Assembly (NCBI RefSeq): GCF_022748595.1
Contig: NZ_JALDSX010000040.1
Span: 1-33,184, forward strand
Reading direction: 5' to 3'
From: Brevibacterium sp. ZH18
Lineage (GTDB): Bacteria > Actinomycetota > Actinomycetes > Actinomycetales > Brevibacteriaceae
DNA length: 33,184 nt
Both the position numbers and the translations under genes were made by a program. The notes below the pieces were generated by a model that saw only the letters and a program-made list of their open reading frames with translations, made no database searches and had not been told where the DNA came from. Shown here one piece after another: positions 1 to 7,898 of the stretch (within the stretch, counting starts at the first letter, position 1; every line of letters starts with the position of its first letter).

Positions 1-72
1 GGTCCGCTCGAGGCCAAGTGGTCCGCTCGATGAGAATGTCTGTGTGCTGAACCCGCCGAGGTGGTCGGGCGA

Positions 73-666
73 CTACTCGATGATCTCGCCGCTGATGACG
101 TCGCCGCCATCGTCGGGTGGGTTCCGGCGCGGGTCGTGGCGAATGGCATCGGCAGTCTTATGCAGGCGACGGCCGAGCGCGACCAGCGCGATGCCGACGA
201 CGAAGATGAATATCGCGAGGGTGAAGATGAGCGTGGTCACCCCTGCCTCGGGCGCGAAGAGGAAGAAACCTCCGAGGATGATTCCCAACACCCCGATGAC
301 TGTGAGCAGCCACCAGGCGCTCGCGCCCATACGACGCATGAAGAGTGAGACCATCACGCCGAGGAACCCGAAGAAGATGATCGCGAACCCGGTCAGGATC
401 GTGACGAAGGCGGCGAAGAACATGGGGGAGAAGAAGATGAGCGCGGCCAGGAGGACCAGCAGCACCGACCTGGCGACCATGCTCCCGCTACGACCGCCCT
501 TCGGGGCGAAGACCAAGGATGCAACGGCGATAACGGCCAGCCAGCCGGCGAAGATCCGCACGACCACCTCGGCGGTGGCGCCGGGCCAGACCACCATGAG
601 CAGACCCACGAGACAGGCGATGACGCCGTTGGTGATGACTACTCTGCTGGTGCGTTTCAGGTCCAT
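73..666 (-). CDS. DUF308 / HdeD-like integral membrane protein
   Basis: A 197-residue protein made almost entirely of hydrophobic helices. I count about six membrane segments (roughly residues 9-30, 33-53, 64-84, 88-110, 115-135 and 140-162), followed by a polar tail rich in Arg, Pro and Asp that should lie in the cytoplasm. This layout of three helix pairs with short loops is that of the HdeD/DUF308 family. E. coli HdeD is linked to acid resistance, but most members have no known function, so no role is assigned here. The start is the ATG at 666. There is no Shine-Dalgarno sequence in front of it, but a TANNNT-type -10 box lies 7 bases upstream, which suggests a leaderless transcript. The SPFH gene lies upstream on the same strand, separated by a tandem-repeat spacer. 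Confidence 0.75.
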   Translation of the reverse strand: MDLKRTSRVVITNGVIACLVGLLMVVWPGATAEVVVRIFAGWLAVIAVASLVFAPKGGRSGSMVARSVLLVLLAALIFFSPMFFAAFVTILTGFAIIFFGFLGVMVSLFMRRMGASAWWLLTVIGVLGIILGGFFLFAPEAGVTTLIFTLAIFIFVVGIALVALGRRLHKTADAIRHDPRRNPPDDGGDVISGEIIE

Positions 667-672
667 GGGTCA

Positions 673-678
673 AGCCTA
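673..678 (-). promoter_or_regulatory. Possible -10 box of a leaderless promoter for the DUF308 gene
   Basis: On the minus strand TAGGCT is followed by seven bases and then the ATG at 666. With no ribosome-binding site in between, transcription probably starts at or next to the start codon, as is common in actinobacteria. No convincing -35 box is visible. Confidence 0.4.
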
Positions 679-725
679 GTCACTCGGAATGGATGCTCGC
701 TGAGCACAGGGAAGTGCCGGCGCTC

Positions 726-815
726 GCCAGACCGGCGAGGGCCAGACCATCGGGCGCCAGACCGGCGAGGGCCAGACCGGCGAGGGCCAGACCAGCGCTC
801 GCCAGACCGGCGGCT
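726..815. repeat. Six tandem copies of a 15-bp repeat
   Basis: Units begin at 726, 741, 756, 771, 786 and 801. Three copies (726, 756, 771) are exactly GCCAGACCGGCGAGG; the others share GCCAGACC with changes after it. The array fills the spacer between the end of the SPFH gene and the start of the DUF308 gene, both on the minus strand. It has no hairpin long enough to be an obvious terminator. Confidence 0.85.
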
Positions 816-827
816 CAGCACCGGCGA

Positions 828-1853
828 TCAGGCAGGTGCCTTCTCGTCGTTCGGAGCTCCGTGTTTCAGGGCCACCGGGGCTTTCTCGGTGCCCGGGAGC
901 TTGATCGATGCGGGCAGATTCATCGTCTCCGTCAACCTCATCGAATCCGACAGGGCCCTGACCATTCCGCTGAAATCGCCCAGCGAGTGGTCACTGTCCT
1001 GTCCGCCGAATGTGGCGCTCAACGCTTCCGCCGCCGAGGTGGTGGTGCCGTTGATCGACGTCCCCGCGGGGACGTTCTCGACCGAAGCGTCGGCCGCCTT
1101 CGGAGTGTTCCCCTCGAGGAACCGCAGAAGTTCGACCGGGAAGGGCAGAACAAGCGTCGAATTCTTCTCGGCGGAGACTTCGACGATCGTCTGGAGCAGG
1201 CGCAGCTGCAAAGCTGCGGGTGTGTCTGCCATCGTTGCGGCGGCCTGCGCCAACTTCGTAGAAGCCTGGAACTCACCGTCGGCGATGATCACGCGTGAAC
1301 GGCGCTCACGTTCGGCTTCAGCCTGGCGTGACATAGAGCGCTTCATCGACTCGGGCAGTGCGACGTCTTTGATCTCGACCCGATCGATGTGCACACCCCA
1401 GTCGACTGCGGGGCTGTCGATCATGATGGCTAGGCCCTGGTTGAGCCGCTCCCTGTTGGTGAGCAGATCGTCGAGTTCGCTCTGACCGATGATCGAACGC
1501 AGCGACGTCTGTGCCACTTGGCTGACGGCGAGCTGATAGTTCTCGACATCGATGACTGCCTTGCGTGGATCCACGACCTTGAAATAGATGACCGCATCGA
1601 CGCGGACAGTCACATTGTCGCGGGTGATGCCGTCCTGAGCGGGAATCGGCATGGTGACGATCTGCAGATTGACCTTCTGCAGCTTGTCCACGAACGGCAC
1701 GATGGCCGTCATCCCTGGGTGCTTCGGATCACTTGTGACTCGACCCAGGCGGAAGACGACTCCACGTTCGTACTGTTTGATGATCTTCAAACTGTTGCCG
1801 AGCGTGATGATGCCGAGCGCGACCAGGCCGAATACGACGTATAGAAAGAACAT
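828..1853 (-). CDS. SPFH/stomatin-like membrane-anchored scaffold protein
   Basis: A 341-residue slipin/stomatin-type protein. A single hydrophobic N-terminal helix (about residues 1-20) is followed by the prohibitin-homology region (about 25-200, including the QYERGVVFRLGRV segment) and then an Ala/Glu-rich coiled-coil stretch ending in a disordered tail. Such proteins form oligomeric rings on the inner face of the membrane and organise membrane domains or hold proteases. No NfeD partner is next to it, so the client is unknown. The reading frame is open further upstream, but the ATG at 1853 is chosen because GGAGG sits eight bases before it and the hydrophobic anchor starts there. Confidence 0.85.
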   Translation of the reverse strand: MFFLYVVFGLVALGIITLGNSLKIIKQYERGVVFRLGRVTSDPKHPGMTAIVPFVDKLQKVNLQIVTMPIPAQDGITRDNVTVRVDAVIYFKVVDPRKAVIDVENYQLAVSQVAQTSLRSIIGQSELDDLLTNRERLNQGLAIMIDSPAVDWGVHIDRVEIKDVALPESMKRSMSRQAEAERERRSRVIIADGEFQASTKLAQAAATMADTPAALQLRLLQTIVEVSAEKNSTLVLPFPVELLRFLEGNTPKAADASVENVPAGTSINGTTTSAAEALSATFGGQDSDHSLGDFSGMVRALSDSMRLTETMNLPASIKLPGTEKAPVALKHGAPNDEKAPA

Positions 1854-2029
1854 CGAATCGCCTCCTTCGACGATTGACTGTCCTTTCAACGTTACGCCTG
1901 AGTGGGCAAAAAGGACCCGCCTCGGCGACAATCTCGATACGGTTGTCGGCATCGGCTCAGAAACCGCGGCACAGCCAGCCTTGGCGGCAGGGCCAGAGCT
2001 GGCAGCCCAGAGGTGTCGCCAGCGGTGAC

Positions 2030-2860
2030 TTAACCGTTGGCCCGAGACCCGGACGTGTCCGAAGCAGACGGCACTGCGACCTTCTCCCGCGCGAGCAGAC
2101 GCTTCCCGGCAGGGTAAGACGCCAGCGATTGCGGCAGCCGTACGAGCCGACCGGAGGCATAGGTGGCGATGACCTCGCCGGTGTCCGGCTGGTTGGGCCC
2201 GACTCCGTGGGCATCGACTCCGATCCTGCGCAGGGTCTGCTTCGCAACGGGGATGGGGGAGTCGAAGAGGGTGATCGCTCCGGCCCGGGCCGCCATAATG
2301 CGGTCGGCGACAAGGCCGTAGTGGGTGCAGCCGAGCACGACGGTCTCCATGCCGGGATCCATCTGATCCAGGGCCGCGTCGATCGCGGCATCGATCGTGG
2401 CGATGTCAGCGACGTTGATCGCCTCGGCGAGGCCGGGGCACGCGACCTTGGATACGGTCAGGTCGCCGGCGAACGTGTCGATGAGGTTCTGCTGATACGC
2501 ACTGCCCGTCGTGGCCGGGGTCGCCCAGATCGCGAAGTCCTGCCCGGTCCCGGCCGCCATCTTCACGGCCGGGACTGTGCCGATGACCGGGATGTCGGGC
2601 TCGTAGCGAGCACGCACGGCCTCGAGGGCTTGGACGGAAGCGGTGTTGCAGGCGATGACGATCGCATCGGGCTCCCACTCGGCGAGCACCGCTGCCGAGT
2701 TCAGGGCCCTGGCCTCAAGCGCCTCCGGGCTCAGGCTCCCGTACGGGGTGAAGTCCGGATCCATGGCGAGAACGAGATCGGCGTGCGGAGCCAGATGGAA
2801 CAGCGCATCTGCGGTGCCGAGGAGCCCGAGGCCGGAATCGAGCAGACCGATACGCGTCAT
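2030..2860 (-). CDS. Divergent glutamate racemase-family protein (MurI-like)
   Basis: A 276-residue member of the aspartate/glutamate racemase superfamily. Both catalytic-cysteine motifs are present: ACNTAS with Cys71 and GCTHY with Cys178, near the N-terminal DSG motif at residues 8-10. The family interconverts L- and D-glutamate without cofactor; D-glutamate is needed for peptidoglycan. The N-terminal third is unusual: the normal DSGVGG and GDTARVPYG motifs appear here as DSGLGLLG and MDPDFTPYG. It may therefore be a paralogue with another substrate rather than the essential MurI. Its ATG overlaps the stop codon of the upstream HAD gene by four bases (ATGA), so the two are translated together. 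Confidence 0.7.
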   Translation of the reverse strand: MTRIGLLDSGLGLLGTADALFHLAPHADLVLAMDPDFTPYGSLSPEALEARALNSAAVLAEWEPDAIVIACNTASVQALEAVRARYEPDIPVIGTVPAVKMAAGTGQDFAIWATPATTGSAYQQNLIDTFAGDLTVSKVACPGLAEAINVADIATIDAAIDAALDQMDPGMETVVLGCTHYGLVADRIMAARAGAITLFDSPIPVAKQTLRRIGVDAHGVGPNQPDTGEVIATYASGRLVRLPQSLASYPAGKRLLAREKVAVPSASDTSGSRANG

Positions 2861-3429
2861 GAGACCTCTTTCGGGTAGGCGAATTCCTTGATTTCCTTCA
2901 GATGCGTCTTCGTCAGCCCCTTGGCGAACTCGGGAGCGATGAGCTTGAGCCTGTTCGACGAGTAGCGATCGAGGAAGTAATCACGGGTGGCCGGTGCTGC
3001 CAGATCGTCGTCGATCCAGATGGCGCGACCGTGCTCGTGGGAGTCGAGCCAGTCCTCCATTGCACGCGCCTTCCACCACAGGTGCGGGTCGTTGGCGTAG
3101 CGGTTGTGGGTCTCGTCGGGCATCTCGATGACCTCGAACGAGTTACGCAGACCGAACTTCGGCTCCAACTCGGTTTTGCACCGATCTGACCAGGTCGAAA
3201 GCCACACCACGTCGACGTCATGGGTCTCGACGAGGCGGTCGAAGAACTCGACCACGGCAGGCTTGTAGTGCAGTTCGTAGTCCCAGGCCTGGAGCTTCTT
3301 GCGCCCTTCGGCGACGATGCGCAGCTTGGGCACAGGGTACGAGTTGAGGACGCCGTCGACGTCGAGGAAGACAGTGACATGCCGTGCTTGCCGGCGTGCT
3401 GAGACCGGCGATGGGGATGCGGCTGCCAT
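2857..3429 (-). CDS. HAD-superfamily protein (HAD_SAK-like)
   Basis: A 190-residue HAD-fold protein. The nucleophile motif FLDVDGVLN (Asp23, Asp25) lies near the N-terminus, a second HAD motif appears as LSTW (about residues 77-80), and an acidic IDDD motif (about 139-142) would bind Mg2+. The short cap-less layout with a WLSTW strand resembles the HAD domains found in 'Swiss Army Knife' RNA-repair proteins, so a phosphatase acting on a nucleic-acid or nucleotide end is possible, but the substrate cannot be read from sequence. The start at 3429 has a strong GGAGGA ribosome-binding site; a longer upstream frame lacks one. It is translationally coupled to the racemase-like gene. Confidence 0.7.
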   Translation of the reverse strand: MAAASPSPVSARRQARHVTVFLDVDGVLNSYPVPKLRIVAEGRKKLQAWDYELHYKPAVVEFFDRLVETHDVDVVWLSTWSDRCKTELEPKFGLRNSFEVIEMPDETHNRYANDPHLWWKARAMEDWLDSHEHGRAIWIDDDLAAPATRDYFLDRYSSNRLKLIAPEFAKGLTKTHLKEIKEFAYPKEVS

Positions 3430-3640
3430 TGTTCCTTCCTCCGAGTACCGAGCGCGGCTGCCGGGTGCGACAGTCGAGAACATGCGTGAGCGGCCCGCTT
3501 ATCCGGGAGCAGGACGAACTGCCCGTGAGGGGTCGATCAACGATGAGTTTACCGCTCGAAACTGAGGAAGGCCGAGCCTTCGTGGACGACGAGACGCGCA
3601 TCTCCCGGCAGCTGCCGGTCAGTCGCAGATGCTGTGAGCC

Positions 3641-4042
3641 TCAGTCAGCCTCGGCGAGGTACTGCTCGAGGACGCCGCGGATGTCCTCGGCGATCGGGGA
3701 GGGCCTGCCGGTCTCTCGGTCGATGTGGACGAGGATGACGTCGGAGTTGAACACCTTGTTGCCGCTCTGCTCACCGCGAGTGTGGACGGTAAATGAGGAG
3801 GTGCCGATCCGTTTGACCGTCACAGTCATCTTGAGCTCGGGGCCGTACATGACGGGCAGTAGATAGTCGATCGACTGGTTCGCGACGAGCATTCCGCCGC
3901 CGGTGATCCTGCCGGCCTTGGCCTCGTGGAGCCAGCGCACGCGGCATTCCTCGATGAGCGAGATCATGCGCGCGTTGTTCACGTGGCCGAGCATGTCCTG
4001 ATCGGACCAGCGCACCTCTGGGGAATACTCGAATGTCTTCAC
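3641..4042 (-). CDS. Acyl-CoA thioesterase, 4HBT hot-dog family
   Basis: A 133-residue single hot-dog domain. The family signature is visible near the N-terminus as WSDQDMLGHVNN, with Asp16, His20 and Asn22 in the positions used by 4-hydroxybenzoyl-CoA-type thioesterases. It should hydrolyse a short or medium acyl-CoA in the cytoplasm; the acyl group is unknown. I place the start at the GTG at 4042, because AAAGG lies about six bases before it; a TTG two codons earlier would leave no space for a ribosome-binding site. It is transcribed away from the alpha-methylacyl-CoA racemase gene, which suits a role in clearing branched or unusual acyl-CoAs. Confidence 0.85.
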   Translation of the reverse strand: MKTFEYSPEVRWSDQDMLGHVNNARMISLIEECRVRWLHEAKAGRITGGGMLVANQSIDYLLPVMYGPELKMTVTVKRIGTSSFTVHTRGEQSGNKVFNSDVILVHIDRETGRPSPIAEDIRGVLEQYLAEAD

Positions 4043-4164
4043 GGACAACCTTTCGACTCAACTGCTCTGGAGACTCTCCATCTCCAACTATGGGACGCTA
4101 CCAGGAGGGTCGGGCGGCCCTGAACACCGGGATCCTACTTATGGTCAGGTCGGCCCTGGTTCCC

Positions 4165-4192
4165 TTGTAGAACTGATCGATCGTTCTATAGT
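4165..4192 (+). promoter_or_regulatory. Promoter with palindromic operator for the racemase gene
   Basis: TTGTAG (4165-4170) and TATAGT (4187-4192) are 16 bp apart and look like a sigma-70-type -35/-10 pair. A perfect inverted repeat, TAGAAC-N9-GTTCTA (4168-4188), overlaps both boxes, so a bound protein would block RNA polymerase. The AGAAC/GTTCT arms around a GATCGATC core resemble TetR-family operators. No TetR gene lies in this window. Confidence 0.6.
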
Positions 4193-4221
4193 GAAACAGG
4201 AATGATCGACGAAAGGAAATC

Positions 4222-5364
4222 ATGGCAGTGCTCAACGGTGTGCGCGTACTTGACCTCGGCGGGATCGGCCCCGGCCCCTTCGCCACAATGATGTTGGCAG
4301 ATATGGGCGCCGAGGTGGTTCGCCTCGACCCGCCTGCCGCCGCTGGCCAGCCGATGAATCCCGTCCTCGACCGGGGCAAGCGGTCGGTCACCGCTGATTT
4401 CAAATCCGAGTCGGGGATCGCGCTCGCCCGTGGGCTCGCGGCGAAGTCAGACATCGTCGTCGAGGGATTCCGTCCCGGTGCCGCGGAGCGCTTGGGGCTT
4501 GGACCCGATGACCTGCACGCACTCAACCCGGCGCTCGTCTACGGCCGCATCACCGGTTACGGCCAGGACGGTCCGAAAGCGCAGAAGGCCGGACACGACC
4601 TCGGCTACATCGCTTCGACCGGCCTGCTCAATCAGCTCGGCCGGGCCGATGGTCCGCCGCAGTTCCCGGTCAACCTCATCGGCGACTTCGGCGGTGGGGG
4701 AATGCTGCTGGTCGTCGGTGTCCTCGGTGCGCTCACCAGTGCACGAGCGACCGGCATCGGCACCGTTGTCGACACCGCCATGATCGACGGCGCGAACCTT
4801 CTGTATTCGATGATGCACGGCTTCTCCGAAATGGGAATGTGGCGCCACGACGCCCGCGGGCACAACCTCCTGGACTCCGGCGCACCGTTCTACGACGTTT
4901 ACCCCACCGCCGATGACAGGTACGTGTCCGTGGCCTGCATCGAACCGGCCTTCTTCGCCGAGTTCGTGCGCACCCTCGGCATCGAGGACCAGCTGCCCGA
5001 ACCGCTGGAACAGATCGACCATTGGCAGCCGAAGCACTGGCCCATCATGCGACCAGTCTTCGCCGAGGCGCTGGCCGCGCGCACCTTGGCCGAACTCGAA
5101 GAGCTCTTCACCGGTCACGACGCCTGCGTCGAGCCGGTCCGCACCATGGCCGAGGCGAAAACCGATCCCCACAACTTGCACCGCGGACTCTTCTACACCG
5201 ACTCCGCCGGAGAGGACCAGCCGGTCCCGGCACCGAGGTTCAGCAGGCCCCGAGACCCGGCCACTGCGCCGACGTCGGGTGGCGGGGAACCCGGTGGACC
5301 ACCTCGGCGGGCGCCGGCCATCGGAGCGGACACCGATGAGGTGATCGCCGAATTGGGTGCGTGA
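4222..5364 (+). CDS. Alpha-methylacyl-CoA racemase (family III CoA-transferase fold)
   Basis: A 380-residue CaiB/BaiF-family protein. It keeps the residues used for catalysis in the mycobacterial racemase MCR at almost identical positions: His125 (KAGHDL), Asp155 (LIGDFGGGG) and Glu241 (CIEPAFF). This favours racemisation of 2-methylacyl-CoA thioesters, which lets the (S)-specific beta-oxidation enzymes degrade both isomers of branched fatty acids or sterol side chains, over CoA transfer. The start at 4222 has a GAAAGGA site eight bases upstream. The C-terminus carries a Gly/Pro/Arg-rich stretch (about residues 345-370) that looks like a low-complexity insertion before the conserved TDEV tail. 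A repressor probably acts at the palindrome over its promoter. Confidence 0.88.
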   Translation: MAVLNGVRVLDLGGIGPGPFATMMLADMGAEVVRLDPPAAAGQPMNPVLDRGKRSVTADFKSESGIALARGLAAKSDIVVEGFRPGAAERLGLGPDDLHALNPALVYGRITGYGQDGPKAQKAGHDLGYIASTGLLNQLGRADGPPQFPVNLIGDFGGGGMLLVVGVLGALTSARATGIGTVVDTAMIDGANLLYSMMHGFSEMGMWRHDARGHNLLDSGAPFYDVYPTADDRYVSVACIEPAFFAEFVRTLGIEDQLPEPLEQIDHWQPKHWPIMRPVFAEALAARTLAELEELFTGHDACVEPVRTMAEAKTDPHNLHRGLFYTDSAGEDQPVPAPRFSRPRDPATAPTSGGGEPGGPPRRAPAIGADTDEVIAELGA

Positions 5365-5489
5365 CATATGTGAGCAGAAGCGGAGGTTGCGAGGGGCGCC
5401 GATAGGGGCCTGAAGCAGTCTGAGTCCGCGGTGAGTGATCGAAGGCGTAGGCTGAGCATCGGACCGGACTGCACATGTAGAGGTGGAGA

Positions 5490-5867
5490 ATGTCGCCGAA
5501 GAACGCCCTGGTGATCGAAGACGATGATGATATTCGCCGTCTGCTGGAAGTGGTGCTCGAACAGAGCGGGTTCAGCGTCGAATCGGTCGCTACCGGAGCG
5601 CTCGGTGTGGATCGGCTGCCTGCTGCATCACTTTCGCTCATCACCGTCGACCTCGGTCTGCCCGATATGAGCGGCCTCGATGTGGTCGAACAGATTCGGC
5701 CGCAGACATCGGCCACGATTGCCGTCATCAGCGCTCGATCGAGTCAGAAGGATCGTGACGCCAGTCTGGCGGCTGGCGCGGATGCGTTCCTGACCAAGCC
5801 ATTCAGACCCCGCGAACTCAGGCAATGGGTCAGAGAACTCGACGAGGCCCGCACCTTCGAAGACTGA
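5490..5867 (+). CDS. Stand-alone response-regulator receiver (CheY-like)
   Basis: A 125-residue protein that is only a receiver domain. The phospho-acceptor is Asp54 (TVDLGLPDMSG), with the acidic Mg2+ site at Glu10-Asp12, the switch residue Ser81 and the conserved Lys103 (LTKPF). There is no DNA-binding or enzymatic output, so it must signal by binding another protein. A GGTGGAGA ribosome-binding site precedes the ATG. It ends about 100 bp from the end of the glycosyltransferase gene, which converges on it and carries an HPt-like domain; a histidine kinase is the next gene. Single-domain receivers often dock on HPt domains, so the three probably form one pathway (inference). Confidence 0.9.
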   Translation: MSPKNALVIEDDDDIRRLLEVVLEQSGFSVESVATGALGVDRLPAASLSLITVDLGLPDMSGLDVVEQIRPQTSATIAVISARSSQKDRDASLAAGADAFLTKPFRPRELRQWVRELDEARTFED

Positions 5868-5971
5868 GCACGTCAATCGGGGCCAGCGGGACTCGAGAAT
5901 CGTGCGACCGAAAGCCGAGTGCCCGGCTGAACGCCGCGCGCGCAGCTGCACACCGTGTGCACGGCTGTCCG

Positions 5972-7888
5972 TCAGTGCTGACCTCGCGTCGGCAGGTCGA
6001 GGAAACGGCCGCGGATCTCGGTGACCGTATCGTCGCCGACTCTCGCCAAGCGGGGCAGTGCCGAGCGTGCCGCCTCGAGCTCCCCGGTTTCGACCATTGT
6101 CGTGAAGTCCTCGGCCGCGACCTGGAGTCGCTTCGCTCCGACCATCGTCGCCGATACGCGGATGCTGGCGATCGCATCGCCGATCTCCACAGAATCCTCC
6201 GCGGCCACCGTCCGCTGCAGAGTTGCCAGACGGCGCGGCCAGATGAGGGAGAAGCGCGACACGATCTCCGCCGCGTATTCGTCCCTGCCCTCGAGCTCCT
6301 CGGCCAGATCCGCCAGACTCTGCTGATCGAGCAGGGGCAGCAGCTGCAGGGCAGCTGGGGTGAAGGTCGACGTCGAGAGGACACCATCGGCGTTCCGCTT
6401 CGTCTTCGCCCAGGAATTGCGGCCGGTGGCCATTCGCGCGATCGCCCGCGGATAGTAGAAGTACGTGAAGTAGACGTAGACCAGGTAGCCGAGGCCCAGC
6501 AGGAGGGCACTCACGCGGCCGATCGGTTCGGAACTCCAACGACGATACAGCGGACCCCACAATGCGTAGGGGAGGACGACGAAGACAAGACCCGCGAGGA
6601 GCGTGAGCCACGTCGAGACGTCGTCGAGGAAGCCGAAGCTGCCTTCTGACACCGCGACCCAGATGAGAGTCGGGATGAGCACGAGGTTGAGCATCATCAA
6701 CCATGGTTGACTCATGAAGTAGTGGATCTCTGCGAAGCCCGACGGGCCGAGTGCGCGGCTTCTGCGCAGAGTAGGCAGAATCGACGCGCATTCCATGACG
6801 CCCTGCGCCCACCGGGTTCGCTGAGTGAGGAGGCGGCGGAAATGCGGCAGCGCCTCTTGGGACACGTGGGCCTGAGGGAGGTAGCCGTTGCGGGCGCCTG
6901 TGCTGAGGATATTCAGACCCAGCTCGTAGTCTTCGCTGAGCTTGTTTCCCCGCGGTTCGCCGTGTGCTTCATCCAAGGTGTCCAACACGCTCAAACGAGT
7001 GAACTGGCCGTTCCCACCCATGCCGACGGTGCCGGTGGCGACGCGCAGCTGCTGCATCGCCGAGTTCGACGTGCGGAACTCAATGTCCTGCATCCGCACG
7101 AGAAACCTGCCCACGGCGTTGATGAATCGACCTCGCCCCGGCCGGGGGCGTCGGTCGCTGCGGTTCTTCATCCACACTTCGAGCTGGGCGGCACCCAAGG
7201 TCTCGTCGCCGAACCCGGATGGCCCCGAAAGTACGTCGAGCGCATTCTCGGAGAGGAATCCATCGGCATCGAGGACCCCGATGACTGCGCGTTCGCGCTC
7301 TGTCGTCTGAGGGCCTACGTACTCGGAGACGATCCGGTACGCGGCATTGAGAGCTTTGCCCTTGCCTGTGCGTGCCTCGGGCAGGACTCGGGAGATGAGA
7401 TGAGTTCGAGCATCGACATCCATGACGTCTCGAACGATGAGAGCCGTCGAGTCCTCGCTGGCATCGTCTATGACCCAGATATGAGCCTGCGGGAACGAGG
7501 TGCGGGCGGAGGAGACGGTCTCGGCGATGACGCTCTCCTCGTCACGGCAGGGAATGAGGAAGTGCCAGGAGAACGCCGAGGGATCGCCGGGTTCGACGTC
7601 TCGCCTCCTGGCATGGGAGATGAGGAGAAGACTGACATAGGCCAGAGAGAGTGAAGCAGTGACGGTGATGGTGATGAGCGCGATGTCATACCACCAGTAC
7701 CGGCCTATCTGCCCGAACGAGCCTGAGAAGCAGAAGATGTAGGCCGCGAGCACGCCGTAGATCAACGATGCGGCCACCGCGATCGGACTGATCCTGACAC
7801 CGGAACGTCGCGCTTTCGCGCTGGTCGATCCGCTGCCTTGCGAACCGTTCGGATTCGGTTCAGGCTCGTGCGTTCTGTTCTCAGCCAC
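5972..7888 (-). CDS. Processive GT2 glycosyltransferase fused to a degenerate HPt domain
   Basis: A 638-residue membrane enzyme. Two N-terminal helices (about 34-55 and 66-91) precede a family-2 glycosyltransferase domain with the substrate-binding DD (141-142), DAD (207-209), the acceptor-site ED (319-320) and a QRTRW motif (356-360) typical of processive synthases such as cellulose, hyaluronan or poly-GlcNAc synthases. Three more helices follow (about 390-480). The last 110 residues (about 525-635) fit the HPt four-helix pattern, but the phospho-accepting His is Ala574 in a DAIASIRVSA segment. It should therefore bind, not carry, a phosphoryl signal. The start is a GTG with AGGGA upstream, ten bases after the kinase stop codon, so the two form an operon. 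The sugar and product are unknown. Confidence 0.85.
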   Translation of the reverse strand: MAENRTHEPEPNPNGSQGSGSTSAKARRSGVRISPIAVAASLIYGVLAAYIFCFSGSFGQIGRYWWYDIALITITVTASLSLAYVSLLLISHARRRDVEPGDPSAFSWHFLIPCRDEESVIAETVSSARTSFPQAHIWVIDDASEDSTALIVRDVMDVDARTHLISRVLPEARTGKGKALNAAYRIVSEYVGPQTTERERAVIGVLDADGFLSENALDVLSGPSGFGDETLGAAQLEVWMKNRSDRRPRPGRGRFINAVGRFLVRMQDIEFRTSNSAMQQLRVATGTVGMGGNGQFTRLSVLDTLDEAHGEPRGNKLSEDYELGLNILSTGARNGYLPQAHVSQEALPHFRRLLTQRTRWAQGVMECASILPTLRRSRALGPSGFAEIHYFMSQPWLMMLNLVLIPTLIWVAVSEGSFGFLDDVSTWLTLLAGLVFVVLPYALWGPLYRRWSSEPIGRVSALLLGLGYLVYVYFTYFYYPRAIARMATGRNSWAKTKRNADGVLSTSTFTPAALQLLPLLDQQSLADLAEELEGRDEYAAEIVSRFSLIWPRRLATLQRTVAAEDSVEIGDAIASIRVSATMVGAKRLQVAAEDFTTMVETGELEAARSALPRLARVGDDTVTEIRGRFLDLPTRGQH

Positions 7889-7898
7889 TGTTTCCCTG

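Noticed and set aside
1..33. Open frame at the left edge ending at 31-33, with a repeated GGTCCGCTCGA
   Set aside because: Only ten codons are visible and they match nothing I recognise, so a truncated gene cannot be supported.
4447..5367. Long minus-strand frame opposite the alpha-methylacyl-CoA racemase gene
   Set aside because: It is a shadow of high-GC codon use; the plus-strand protein has catalytic residues in place and a ribosome-binding site.
5947..5961. Palindrome TGCACACCGTGTGCA between the receiver and glycosyltransferase genes
   Set aside because: It is perfect but lies between two gene ends, with a loop too short for a terminator hairpin and no promoter beside it, so I could not give it a role.
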